DNA of 22,534 nt from Candidatus Saccharibacteria bacterium UBA1949 (GTDB lineage Bacteria > Patescibacteriota > Saccharimonadia > Saccharimonadales > Saccharimonadaceae), in contig DDER01000008.1 of assembly GCA_002336735.1 (NCBI GenBank), forward strand, positions 1-22,534, given 5' to 3'. Under the pieces are notes generated by a model, which searched no databases, was not told the DNA's origin, and saw only the letters and a program-made list of their open reading frames with translations. A program made the translations under genes and the position numbers. Below, piece after piece: positions 7,371-14,552 of this stretch (the stretch's first letter is position 1; every line of letters starts with the position of its first letter).

Positions 7371-8066
7371 GTGTCGAGAAAAGGCTGGTTGATATTCATC
7401 ATCACATGTATCGTATTATTGAGTAGTCTTGTTTGGATGTCTGCACAAAACAAAGTTGATGTTAGTGGTATTGACCCATCTAAAGTTCAGGCGGCCTCGG
7501 AGCGCAATGGTAATATTGGTGACCATTCTTTTGGCAAAATTGGTAGCAAAGTCGTGATCATCGAATATGGTGACTACCAGTGTCCGGGTTGTGGTAAAAT
7601 CAACCCCAAAGTTACCGAGCTCCGAGAGCGCTACAAAGATACCGTGCAATTTATCTTTCGTAATATGCCCCTCACTCAGATGCATCCAAATGCACTTGCG
7701 GCGGCGGCGGCAGTCGAAGCAGCGGGTTTGCAGGGCAAGTTCTGGGCTATGCATGATCTCGTCTACAGCGAACAGGGAGCGTGGGAGAATTTATCTGGCA
7801 GCGAAAGAGTATCTCAATTTGAAAAATTTGCTCGCCAGCTCGAACTTGATGTACAAGTATTTAGTAAGGATATGAACAGTACAGCCGTCACTAGCAAGAT
7901 TCGATTTGATACTGCCCTCGCCCGCAAAGTGGGCGTCACCGCCACACCGACCCTCTACCTCAATGGCACCGTGATGAATCTTGACGACTGGACTGATATG
8001 ACAAATGTCTATCGCACGGTCGATAGCGAGCTACAAAAGTTTGGCATCACCCCGCCAAGTGAGTAA
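7371..8066 (+). CDS. DsbA-like membrane-anchored thiol-disulfide oxidoreductase
   Basis: I chose the GTG at 7371, since AGGAGG at 7358-7363 sits 7 nt upstream and the protein then begins with a basic cap and a hydrophobic anchor at about residues 6-24. The 231-residue product belongs to the thioredoxin-fold DsbA/DSBA_4 group. The active site is Cys71-Pro-Gly-Cys74 in EYGDYQCPGCGK, followed by the helical insertion and a cis-proline loop ATPTLYLNG near residue 202. It would oxidise or isomerise cysteines outside the membrane. Likely substrates encoded nearby are the Cys-repeat tail of the penicillin-binding protein, the Cys-repeat lamin-tail protein and the two-Cys secreted protein at 3202. 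It is followed by a strong terminator. Confidence 0.88.
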   Translation: MSRKGWLIFIITCIVLLSSLVWMSAQNKVDVSGIDPSKVQAASERNGNIGDHSFGKIGSKVVIIEYGDYQCPGCGKINPKVTELRERYKDTVQFIFRNMPLTQMHPNALAAAAAVEAAGLQGKFWAMHDLVYSEQGAWENLSGSERVSQFEKFARQLELDVQVFSKDMNSTAVTSKIRFDTALARKVGVTATPTLYLNGTVMNLDDWTDMTNVYRTVDSELQKFGITPPSE

Positions 8067-8088
8067 AAAGCTCAGTCATACTTACAGC

Positions 8089-8119
8089 AAAAACACTCCG
8101 GGTGCCTGGAGTGTTTTTT
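8089..8119. terminator. bidirectional rho-independent terminator
   Basis: AAAAACACTCC at 8089-8099 pairs perfectly with GGAGTGTTTTT at 8108-8118 around an 8-nt loop, followed by a further T. A run of A on the left gives a T-run for the minus strand as well. It ends the dsbA-like transcript and would also end a minus-strand transcript from the promoter at 8377-8405. Confidence 0.9.
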
Positions 8120-8188
8120 GTTGTGAACCATATGGTCACATAGTAGCCCATTATTAAACCCTGTTTCTTGATAACTGATCACGAACTA

Positions 8189-8281
8189 TTAGTGCGCGAT
8201 ATACAGTTGCCATTCGGCAGGCACCACATCCACTGCTATCCTTTTGCTCCGACTCGAAACAAACTCGATTGCTATTGGCAT
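8189..8281 (-). CDS. possible 30-aa micro-protein
   Basis: An ATG at 8281 opens a 30-codon frame ending in TAA. AAAAGGAG at 8291-8298 lies 9 nt upstream, a ribosome site as good as any in the window. The product starts MPIAIEF, has a basic middle (SRSKR) and ends VPAEWQLYIAH; it has no signal or membrane segment. I recognise no family. Upstream a consensus promoter sits at 8377-8405 and downstream the two-way terminator lies at 8089-8119, so a transcript of about 280 nt is framed on both sides. In the leader, a seven-codon frame at 8305-8328 (MGRRRGD) also precedes it and could be a leader peptide. The alternative is a small RNA whose ORF is accidental. Confidence 0.4.
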   Translation of the reverse strand: MPIAIEFVSSRSKRIAVDVVPAEWQLYIAH

Positions 8282-8330
8282 GTGCTTGTACTCCTTTTGT
8301 AGTACTTAATCTCCGCGTCGACGACCCATC

Positions 8331-8345
8331 AAATAGTTACTATTT
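8331..8345. repeat. 15-nt palindrome in the leader of the 30-codon ORF
   Basis: AAATAGTTACTATTT is a perfect inverted repeat of 7+1+7 nt. It lies about 25-40 nt downstream of the predicted minus-strand transcription start. It could be an operator for a dimeric regulator or a weak leader hairpin; the sequence does not decide between them. Confidence 0.45.
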
Positions 8346-8376
8346 TTTCGTGTTTTGCGCGCGAGACACATCAGCG

Positions 8377-8405
8377 ATCATAGCAATCGCTATCTGCTCG
8401 GTCAA
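8377..8405 (-). promoter_or_regulatory. consensus promoter in the 8067-8501 gap
   Basis: On the minus strand TTGACC (8400-8405) and TATGAT (8377-8382) are separated by exactly 17 nt, with TGC before the -10 (extended -10). The predicted start is near 8370. It points away from the MFS gene towards the 30-codon ORF. Apart from this promoter, the palindrome, the small ORF and the terminator, I see nothing else in 8120-8501. Confidence 0.65.
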
Positions 8406-8501
8406 TCACTCATCACCCCAACAATACGCTCATGATTTACCACCATAACCACCATGGTAAGAGACATGCCGATTATGGCTATAGCTGTTGTGGAATCAAC
8501 A

Positions 8502-10184
8502 CTATTCTGTCGGTGCCAATGTCATATCACTGCGTAATTCGCGCTCGGGCACAAACAACACAAGCATCCAAGCCATAGCCAGCAACGACCCTGATAGCAT
8601 GAAGATTATATGAAGCGCATCCGTAAATGCGTGTACGACATCATCACTAAATGCTTGCTGTTGCGCAACAAAGTTCCTGACTTTCGCTTCGCGTACCAGC
8701 TCTGGTAGCGACAGATTGCCAATCGATTGTTCAACACTAGACCTGATTGATTCTCGCTGTTCATTGACCCGCAGAAGTGTGTCAGCATCGATATCACTCG
8801 TCACTATCTTGCTAGTTTCTGGCGATTGCTTGAGGGTCTGGACATACGGACTCTCACCTGGCTTGCTAAGAGACCCCATAAACCCCACTGTTAATACACC
8901 GCTGAGCATAGCAGTGCCTATCGTCGAGCCAAGTCCACGAAATAATTGCACACTTGCCGTAGCGGCCCCAAGATATTTTTGTTCAAATTCATTTTGTACA
9001 GCCAGATTCATAAGTGGCATCACCATACCAAGCCCTAGACCCAAAAACACCATGGCGACCGCCTCGTGCCAATAAGGGCTACTGGGTACGAGTATAGTTA
9101 ACGAAAACATCGCTATAGTTGCAACCGCAAACCCTACAAGCATCAATGTTTTATAACGTCCAGTACGCGAAGCAATTTGGCCACCACTGAGCGACGACAC
9201 CATCATGCCGGCTACCATTGGCAGTAGCATCAAGCCTGCCTGAGACGCGGTGGCACCAAAAACTTGTTGATTAAACTGGGTTAGATAGAGAATAGCACCG
9301 AGAAATGCTGCGCCAAATAACACCATAGCCGAAACAATCAGCACATAGGCACGATTCGCAAAAAACTTTATGGGCAAGATCGGCTGCTTCGCCCGACGCT
9401 CAACCAGTAGAAATATGAGACCAGCCCCAACCGCGATAGTTAATAGTGCCAGCTTGATAACTACCAGATGCAGCCCACCCTCGATCAGTCTGGCAAATAC
9501 TACCTCGGTGTTATCGACGGCTAATATCAGTGCTGCCAATGACAATGTGATGCATGCTGCACCCGCATAATCAGGCCGATGTACACCGTCATGTCGTATC
9601 GACGGGCAATACCGTGCAATCGCAAGTCCAGCAACTATCCCTACTGGCACATTGATCAGAAACGTCCATCGCCAGTCAGTGGTCATGCCAAATAGCACGT
9701 GTTGGTCGGTAAGCCAACCGCCCAGCAGCGGACCTATCACCGAACTCATACCAAACACCGCACCAATAATTCCCTGCCATTTGCCACGTTCGCGTGGGGT
9801 AAACAAATCACCCACAATCGTAAACGCGTTGGCCATAATGATACCTCCGCCAAAACCCTGCAACGCCCGCCACATCACTAGCTGTTCAATACTACCCGCC
9901 AGCCCACTCAGCAGCGAACCCAGCACAAACACCACGACGCCTGTCAGTAGCACTGGCCGCCGACCATACATGTCGGACAACTTGCCGGCTATCGGCACCG
10001 TTACTGTACTGGTCAGCATATAGGCCGTGACGATAAAACCAATACTAGAGTAGCTGTCAAACTCGGTGACTATCGCCCCCAAAGCCGTGGCAATAATCGT
10101 TTGGTCCAGCGCCACCAACAGCAGCGCGCTCATGACCGCTAACATAACAATAACCTTTTCGCGACGCGTGATATGATGCAACAT
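8502..10184 (-). CDS. MFS drug efflux transporter, DHA2 (EmrB/QacA) family
   Basis: This 560-residue protein has about 14 hydrophobic segments, the hallmark of the DHA2 drug:proton antiporter branch of the major facilitator superfamily. The family motifs are clear: LDQTIIATALGAI near 26-38 (motif D1), GKLSDMYGRRP near 67-77 (motif A), and the antiporter motif C GMSSVIGPLLGGWLTD near 145-160. A longer loop before the last helix (about 425-510) is soluble and charged. It would export toxic lipophilic compounds using the proton gradient; the substrate cannot be read from sequence. It stands alone and is divergent from the diacylglycerol-kinase-like gene. A weak AAAGAAG lies about 7 nt before the ATG, so its start is less certain than most. 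Confidence 0.9.
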   Translation of the reverse strand: MLHHITRREKVIVMLAVMSALLLVALDQTIIATALGAIVTEFDSYSSIGFIVTAYMLTSTVTVPIAGKLSDMYGRRPVLLTGVVVFVLGSLLSGLAGSIEQLVMWRALQGFGGGIIMANAFTIVGDLFTPRERGKWQGIIGAVFGMSSVIGPLLGGWLTDQHVLFGMTTDWRWTFLINVPVGIVAGLAIARYCPSIRHDGVHRPDYAGAACITLSLAALILAVDNTEVVFARLIEGGLHLVVIKLALLTIAVGAGLIFLLVERRAKQPILPIKFFANRAYVLIVSAMVLFGAAFLGAILYLTQFNQQVFGATASQAGLMLLPMVAGMMVSSLSGGQIASRTGRYKTLMLVGFAVATIAMFSLTILVPSSPYWHEAVAMVFLGLGLGMVMPLMNLAVQNEFEQKYLGAATASVQLFRGLGSTIGTAMLSGVLTVGFMGSLSKPGESPYVQTLKQSPETSKIVTSDIDADTLLRVNEQRESIRSSVEQSIGNLSLPELVREAKVRNFVAQQQAFSDDVVHAFTDALHIIFMLSGSLLAMAWMLVLFVPERELRSDMTLAPTE

Positions 10185-10226
10185 ACAATACTTCTTTCGT
10201 TTTTAGTGCTTTGCCTATCATACTCC

Positions 10227-10255
10227 TTGCCGGCCAGTATTCACAGTGCTACACT
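10227..10255 (+). promoter_or_regulatory. promoter of the DAGK-like gene, leaderless
   Basis: TTGCCG (10227-10232) and TACACT (10250-10255) are separated by 17 nt, with TGC before the -10. Six nt separate the hexamer from the ATG at 10262, so the +1 base would be the A of ATG. This decides the start against the longer frame that opens at 10211. Confidence 0.65.
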
Positions 10256-10261
10256 ACTGCT

Positions 10262-11140
10262 ATGTCCCAAACACCTCTGTCCAGTATCAAATCTGTGGTT
10301 ATCATCTTTAACCCCAACAGCACGGGCGATGGCGAGAAAAATGCTCGCAGGCTTGCTGCGGCTGTGCGTGCGGCCGGCATCCCCGCCAAAGTCGTACCCA
10401 CCACCCACGCGGGCCATGGCAAAACGCTGGCCCGCGAATACGCCGAACGACCCACCCCAACCATGATTATTTCTAGCAGCGGCGACGGCGGCTACAACGA
10501 AGTCATCAACGGTGTTCTGGCTTCGAAAAACCCCGACGCAATAGTCGGCGTACTGCCCAGTGGCAATGCCAACGATCATTATCATTACCTGCACCGTGGC
10601 AACACCGTCCGTCGTATTGTGCGCGGCGACTACCAAAAAATCGACGTTTTGCAAATGACAAAAGGTCGCATGGTACGCTACGCCCACAGCTATATTGGCC
10701 TAGGTATGACGCCACAAATTGGTGAGGTTTTGACCAAAAACCAGCTAAACGTTTTTAAGGAAGCCTGGCTCGTAGTGCGGCATTTATTTACGGTTCGCCC
10801 CGTCAAAATACACGTTCATGGCCATACCCAGCGCTACGACCACCTGGTGTTTTCTAACATTGCCCGCATGTCAAAGTACCTAAAAATCAACGACGCCGGT
10901 ACCATGACCGACGGCGAGTTTGAAGTCATCAAGGTCGCCTCGGGCTCGCTGCTTGGTTTGCTGCGCCACCTATTTGCCGCCGCCAGTGTTGGCGCTAGCG
11001 CCGACGATGTCACCGACACCTATCAGTTTACCTGCCTACGCGACATGAAAATACAGCTCGACGGCGAAGTAGTCGCTTGCAAAACCGGCGAGGTGGTGAC
11101 TATCACAAGCTGCCAAAGAAAACTGCGCACGATTGTCTAA
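10262..11140 (+). CDS. diacylglycerol kinase / lipid kinase family protein
   Basis: This 292-residue protein has the DAGK catalytic fold that phosphorylates lipid alcohols with ATP at the membrane face. The N-terminal strand ends in FNPNSTGDG (family NPxSG). The ATP loop reads SSSGDGGYNEVINGV at 71-85, where the family has GGDGTxxEVxNGL. The next motif reads GVLPSGNANDHYHYL at about 96-110 (family PxGTxNDFAR). All three motifs are in place but each departs from consensus, so substrate or kinetics may differ. The C-terminal half is the beta-rich domain of the family. The longer frame from 10211 is rejected because it would run through the promoter. It ends with a 4-nt overlap on the convergent PAP2 gene. 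Confidence 0.82.
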   Translation: MSQTPLSSIKSVVIIFNPNSTGDGEKNARRLAAAVRAAGIPAKVVPTTHAGHGKTLAREYAERPTPTMIISSSGDGGYNEVINGVLASKNPDAIVGVLPSGNANDHYHYLHRGNTVRRIVRGDYQKIDVLQMTKGRMVRYAHSYIGLGMTPQIGEVLTKNQLNVFKEAWLVVRHLFTVRPVKIHVHGHTQRYDHLVFSNIARMSKYLKINDAGTMTDGEFEVIKVASGSLLGLLRHLFAAASVGASADDVTDTYQFTCLRDMKIQLDGEVVACKTGEVVTITSCQRKLRTIV

Positions 11141-11820
11141 CCTTTCGTATCAACAGCCACGCGTGGGCGACCAAACACCGCAAACACAACCGCCACCCAG
11201 GCCGCACTCACACACCAGCCAGCCACAATATCGGTTGGATAATGCACACCGAGATACAGCCGAGTAAAGCCAATCGCCAGCACGTACCCTCCGCCTACCA
11301 CCATAGCAGCGCGGCGATAGCGCGAATACCACAACGCCGCCACCACACTACACGCTAGTGCTGCCGACGCCATAGCGTGCCCACTGGGAAACGAAAAACT
11401 AGTCTCTGTCGCCAGGCGTTGCCATAGATCGGGACGCGCTCGTTCAAAAATCGACTTTAGCACCACGTTTAGCACCACCGCTCCACCCACTCCGGCCAGT
11501 ACCAACAGCCCGCGTGCTGGCTGGCGTTTGTAAAAACACAGCATTGTCGCCACGCCACCTAGAGCAACAATGCCTATTGTGCCGCCCAAGTGCGTCAGCA
11601 CTGGTATCACCACGTCCAAAAACGGCGAGTCTAGCGTGTGATGAATACTCAGCAACACCCAGCGGTCAAACGCCAATGTTTCTTGCTCGCGCACCTCGCT
11701 GGCAAGTGACACAAATACTATCGATAGCGCCAAAAATACCACAAATGCCACCAGCGCCCGCGCACCCAGTCGCCTAGCAACCACTTGATACACACGGCGC
11801 ACGTCTAACCACTCCACCAT
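11137..11820 (-). CDS. PAP2-family membrane lipid phosphatase
   Basis: This 227-residue protein has five to six hydrophobic segments and the full PAP2 triad of motifs. These are K122 with R129-P130 in KSIFERARP, P145-S-G-H148 in SFPSGHAM, and R187 with H193 and D197 in RLYLGVHYPTD. These residues form the phosphatase site that removes phosphate from lipids such as phosphatidic acid or undecaprenyl pyrophosphate on the outer face of the membrane. It is the third gene of the operon ruvB-corA-pap2, one nt after the corA stop. It converges with the DAGK-like gene, which would catalyse the opposite reaction type (lipid phosphorylation). The specific lipid is not known. Confidence 0.9.
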   Translation of the reverse strand: MVEWLDVRRVYQVVARRLGARALVAFVVFLALSIVFVSLASEVREQETLAFDRWVLLSIHHTLDSPFLDVVIPVLTHLGGTIGIVALGGVATMLCFYKRQPARGLLVLAGVGGAVVLNVVLKSIFERARPDLWQRLATETSFSFPSGHAMASAALACSVVAALWYSRYRRAAMVVGGGYVLAIGFTRLYLGVHYPTDIVAGWCVSAAWVAVVFAVFGRPRVAVDTKG

Positions 11821-11821
11821 G

Positions 11822-12742
11822 CTAGCGCCTTCTGGTTATAAAATAAAAACTTATCAGTCCCGCTGCGATCACACTAACTGCCACGATTTGCCAAAACGCT
11901 GTCCCCGATTCTGTATCAAACGGAAATTTTACATTCATCCCAAACAAGCCCGCTAGCATCGTGGGAATTGTTAGCGCCAAGGTTGCCACCGTCAAAATAC
12001 GCATTGTTTCATTCAGGCGTGTATCCATGACCGCTCGGTACGAGTCGCGCACGTTGGTAATTGTACGCAGCAAACTTTTACACCGTGCAATGACCTGCTC
12101 TAGGTCAACCGATAGGTCTTCGATCTCGTCTAGGTCGTCGTCACGAAAACGCAACTGTCGATTGTTCAGCAACATCTCTAACGCCGTATTAGTGGGTATC
12201 AAAGCATCCAAATAATCATTGAGTTTGCGTTCGTATTCCACAAAGGTTGTGATATCGCGTGGCCGTAGATTGACAATATTTGTCGTAGCAGCGCGCATTT
12301 GTCGGTTGATCGCGGCGACTCTATTTTGGTACGACATTGCGATAGTATCGATCATGATCAGTAGCAGTCTTTTTTGCTGACCAGTTGCGACTTGACTACG
12401 GTCGATAAATGGCTGCCACAAACGACCTAAACTATCGCGACTGACAGTCACAAACTGCCGGCCATTAAATGCAAACAAAATAGGTGTCGTAAAGTCGTTA
12501 AAGTCATCACCAATATCTGGCACACGCGTAATAAAATACGTCCACCCGTCTTCAAACTCGAGTCGTGGTACTTCGTGCGGGTCTAGGGCGTCGCTCAGAA
12601 TATCGGCAGCAATGCCTTGCTCGATCAGCTGGCTAATCTCGCTATCATTTGGCTGTTCACAGCGTAGCCAGCTATCGAGCCGCAATGCTTCCTGCTGCAA
12701 AATAGTCGGTTGGCGAACCGACGAAAAATAATAGCGTAGCAT
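11822..12742 (-). CDS. corA: CorA-family magnesium/cobalt transporter
   Basis: This 306-residue protein has a large cytoplasmic N-terminal domain with a long charged helix (about 160-250) leading to two C-terminal membrane helices. The signature Gly268-Met-Asn270 (GLFGMNVKF) closes the first helix, and a basic TRRR tail ends the protein. CorA proteins form pentamers that let Mg2+ into the cell, with gating by cytoplasmic Mg2+. Length and layout fit the family, although the usual MPE loop after GMN is replaced by KFPFDTES. The ATG follows the ruvB TAA stop immediately, so translation is probably coupled to ruvB. No separate ribosome site is visible. Confidence 0.92.
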   Translation of the reverse strand: MLRYYFSSVRQPTILQQEALRLDSWLRCEQPNDSEISQLIEQGIAADILSDALDPHEVPRLEFEDGWTYFITRVPDIGDDFNDFTTPILFAFNGRQFVTVSRDSLGRLWQPFIDRSQVATGQQKRLLLIMIDTIAMSYQNRVAAINRQMRAATTNIVNLRPRDITTFVEYERKLNDYLDALIPTNTALEMLLNNRQLRFRDDDLDEIEDLSVDLEQVIARCKSLLRTITNVRDSYRAVMDTRLNETMRILTVATLALTIPTMLAGLFGMNVKFPFDTESGTAFWQIVAVSVIAAGLISFYFITRRR

Positions 12743-13774
12743 TTAGGCCTCCGCCAGTGGTTTACCCAGGTGCCGATGCGCTTTGACCGTGGCGCGACGC
12801 CCCCTGGGAGTACGTTCGATAAAGCCAATTTGTAGTAAATACGGCTCGTAGAAATCTTCAATAGTTGTCGTCTCGTCACCAGTCAGCGCCGAAATAGTCG
12901 TCAGACCCACGGGCTGATCGCCATAGCTATCGATGATACGCGAGAGCAGATTGCGATCGGCCGGATCGAGCCCAAGTTCGTCAATTTCGAGCATAGCGAG
13001 CGCTTTGTTGGTTGTTGTTATATCGATGATCCCATCGCCATTGACATCAGCATAGTCACGCACACGTTTGAGTAGCCGGTTGGCGATTCGCGGCGTCAAG
13101 CGCGCGCGCGTCGAAAGCGTCTGGGCAGCCTCAGGATGTATTGTACTCTCCAGTATCCGTGCAGCACGCGTAATAATACGAGCAATTTCCTCGGGTGTAT
13201 AAAATTCAAGTCGATAGATCAGCCCGAACCGGTCACGCAGCGGTGCGGCCAGACTACCAGTGCGTGTGGTCGCACCGATGACAGTAAATTTCGGCAGATC
13301 GAGGCGTACGCTACGGGCCGCAGGACCTTTGCCGATCACGATATCAAGTTTATAGTCTTCCATAGCAGCGTAGAGGACTTCCTCAACCGTGCGGCTAAGG
13401 CGGTGTATTTCGTCGATAAACAAAATGTCGCCATCTTGTAGGTTAGTCAGAATAGATGCTAAGTCGCCAGGTCGCTCAATTGCGGGGCCAGCTGTCACGC
13501 GGATATTGGTGACCATTTCGTTAGCGATCACTGTGGCCATCGTCGTCTTGCCAAGGCCCGGCGGGCCATACAGTAGCACATGATCGATCGGTTCGCCGCG
13601 CTTTTTGGCAGCGTCGATCGATAGTCTGAGGTTCTTCTTGAGCCGTTCCTGCCCGACATATTCATCAAAACTCTGCGGCCGCAGCGTCACTTCAATCTGC
13701 TGCTCATCCACATCACCGTCGCTCGGACTCATCCCCGCATTCACACTCGTATCCACAATTCTCTCAATCGCCAT
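12743..13774 (-). CDS. ruvB: Holliday junction branch-migration helicase RuvB
   Basis: This 343-residue AAA+ motor works with RuvA to drive branch migration of Holliday junctions. Walker A is GPPGLGKTT at 70-78 and Walker B is LFIDEIHRL at 118-126, followed by VRLDLPKFTVIGATTR and DRFGLIYRLEFYTPEE. The C-terminal winged helix ends in RTPRGRRATVKAHRHLG. Length is typical. A -10 hexamer 6 nt upstream of the ATG supports the start. It heads an operon with corA and pap2, which is unusual company. Its natural partner ruvA lies 1.2 kb upstream on the same strand, separated by the transposase element and a broken gene. Confidence 0.97.
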   Translation of the reverse strand: MAIERIVDTSVNAGMSPSDGDVDEQQIEVTLRPQSFDEYVGQERLKKNLRLSIDAAKKRGEPIDHVLLYGPPGLGKTTMATVIANEMVTNIRVTAGPAIERPGDLASILTNLQDGDILFIDEIHRLSRTVEEVLYAAMEDYKLDIVIGKGPAARSVRLDLPKFTVIGATTRTGSLAAPLRDRFGLIYRLEFYTPEEIARIITRAARILESTIHPEAAQTLSTRARLTPRIANRLLKRVRDYADVNGDGIIDITTTNKALAMLEIDELGLDPADRNLLSRIIDSYGDQPVGLTTISALTGDETTTIEDFYEPYLLQIGFIERTPRGRRATVKAHRHLGKPLAEA

Positions 13775-13780
13775 ACCCCC

Positions 13781-13789
13781 ATTATCTCA
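13781..13789 (-). promoter_or_regulatory. -10 of ruvB, leaderless
   Basis: On the minus strand TGAGATAAT precedes the ruvB ATG, with GATAAT at 13781-13786 and 6 nt to the start codon. The same nine bases at the same spacing precede ruvA. No good -35 is visible. Confidence 0.5.
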
Positions 13790-13796
13790 CACCCCC

Positions 13797-13825
13797 TTGC
13801 TCTAGGCCAGGCCTAGAGATATAAT
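13797..13825 (+). promoter_or_regulatory. transposase promoter containing the left palindrome
   Basis: TTGCTC (13797-13802) and a perfect TATAAT (13820-13825) are separated by 17 nt. Six nt then lead to the ATG at 13832, a leaderless arrangement. The 19-bp palindrome at 13800-13818 occupies nearly the whole spacer, so anything binding it would block RNA polymerase. Confidence 0.65.
13800..13818. repeat. left 19-bp palindrome of the transposase element
   Basis: CTCTAGGCCAGGCCTAGAG is a perfect 9+1+9 palindrome. It is the exact reverse complement of the copy at 14527-14545. No third copy was found in the window. Confidence 0.9.
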
Positions 13826-13831
13826 ATAAGT

Positions 13832-14452
13832 ATGCCGACGCGTAATAGCCGAAAAGAGTATGTACCCGAGACGTATTATCATGTGTATTCTCGGGGTGTG
13901 AATAAACAAGCGACATTTTGCGATGAGCAGGATTACGCGGTGTTTTTGGGCTATCTAAGGCGCTATCTTTCCCCGACCTCAGCCCGCAAAACAAATGGTC
14001 AATCGGTTCGGAGTTTCTCAGATGAGCTTGACCTAATCTGCTATTGCCTGATGCCTAATCATGTTCACCTCTTGTTTTATCAACGCGAAAACGAGCGCGC
14101 GATCGCCGAGCTGATGCAGCGTATATTCACCAGCTATAGTATGTATTTCAACAAAAAATATAGTCGAGTCGGGCCATTATTTCAGGGGCGGTACCTGGCG
14201 AGCCGTATCAATGACGATGCATATTTACTCCATATTTCGAGATATATTCACCTCAATTCACGCAAATGGCGCACTTATGAGTACAGTTCACTTCGGTATT
14301 TCACTGATGCTGCGAAGGCTGATTGGGTGAAGCCGCATGAGCTGATCGATATATTCCGCGAGCAACACATCGACTATCTCAATTTCCTCGCCGACTATGA
14401 GTCACGGCGCGACGAGCTTGACACTATCAAGTTCGACCTTACAAATGAGTAA
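13832..14452 (+). CDS. REP-associated tyrosine transposase (Y1/HUH)
   Basis: This 206-residue protein belongs to the Y1_Tnp superfamily, the RAYT/TnpA-REP group. The N-terminal YYHVYSRGVNKQ is the usual opening. The metal-binding HUH motif is His-Val-His in CYCLMPNHVHLLFY at about residues 70-83. The candidate nucleophile tyrosines lie in the helix SYSMYFNKKYSRVGPLFQGRY at about 103-123, and RYIHLNSRKW follows. These enzymes nick and join single-stranded DNA at hairpins through a phosphotyrosine link. All motifs are intact and no frameshift is seen, so the protein could be active. The C-terminus is charged. It is the only plus-strand gene between 11140 and the terminal tRNA. Confidence 0.9.
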   Translation: MPTRNSRKEYVPETYYHVYSRGVNKQATFCDEQDYAVFLGYLRRYLSPTSARKTNGQSVRSFSDELDLICYCLMPNHVHLLFYQRENERAIAELMQRIFTSYSMYFNKKYSRVGPLFQGRYLASRINDDAYLLHISRYIHLNSRKWRTYEYSSLRYFTDAAKADWVKPHELIDIFREQHIDYLNFLADYESRRDELDTIKFDLTNE

Positions 14453-14453
14453 T

Positions 14454-14470
14454 GCGGCACCAGTAGCCGC
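14454..14470. repeat. small hairpin just after the transposase stop
   Basis: GCGGC at 14454-14458 pairs with GCCGC at 14466-14470 around a 7-nt loop, starting 1 nt after the stop codon. There is no T-run, so it is a weak terminator at best; it might be part of the element's own folded ends. Confidence 0.35.
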
Positions 14471-14526
14471 CCATCCCATCCCATTAGCTTTATTGCACCA
14501 CCGTATCTCTCTGACCTCACCTCTAT

Positions 14527-14545
14527 CTCTAGGCCTGGCCTAGAG
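14527..14545. repeat. right 19-bp palindrome of the transposase element
   Basis: CTCTAGGCCTGGCCTAGAG is a perfect 9+1+9 palindrome and the exact reverse complement of the left copy at 13800-13818. Two more bases on each side (AT...AT) extend the symmetry here. It ends 7 nt before the stop codon of the broken gene at 14553. Confidence 0.9.
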
Positions 14546-14552
14546 ATTTATT

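Larger units (their letters stand above)
13800..14545 (+). mobile_element. palindrome-bracketed REP-type transposase element
   Basis: A Y1/HUH transposase gene is framed by two identical 19-bp palindromes in inverse orientation. This resembles IS200/IS605 relatives and RAYT genes, whose transposases recognise hairpins as single-stranded DNA. It lies on the opposite strand inside a run of minus-strand genes, between ruvB and a decayed gene that follows ruvA. I see no target-site duplication, as expected for this class. The boundaries at the palindromes are inferred. Confidence 0.65.

Noticed and set aside
8448..8501. Terminator for the MFS gene
   Set aside because: Only a short TGTTG/CAACA pairing without a T-run is present; too weak to call.
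10211..10261. Longer N-terminus for the DAGK-like protein
   Set aside because: The extra 17 residues would be encoded by the promoter itself; the ATG at 10262 with a -10 box 6 nt upstream fits the local pattern.
10241..10687. 148-aa minus-strand frame over the DAGK-like gene
   Set aside because: It is antisense to conserved DAGK motifs and would need transcription through the promoter region of the MFS gene; no signals support it.
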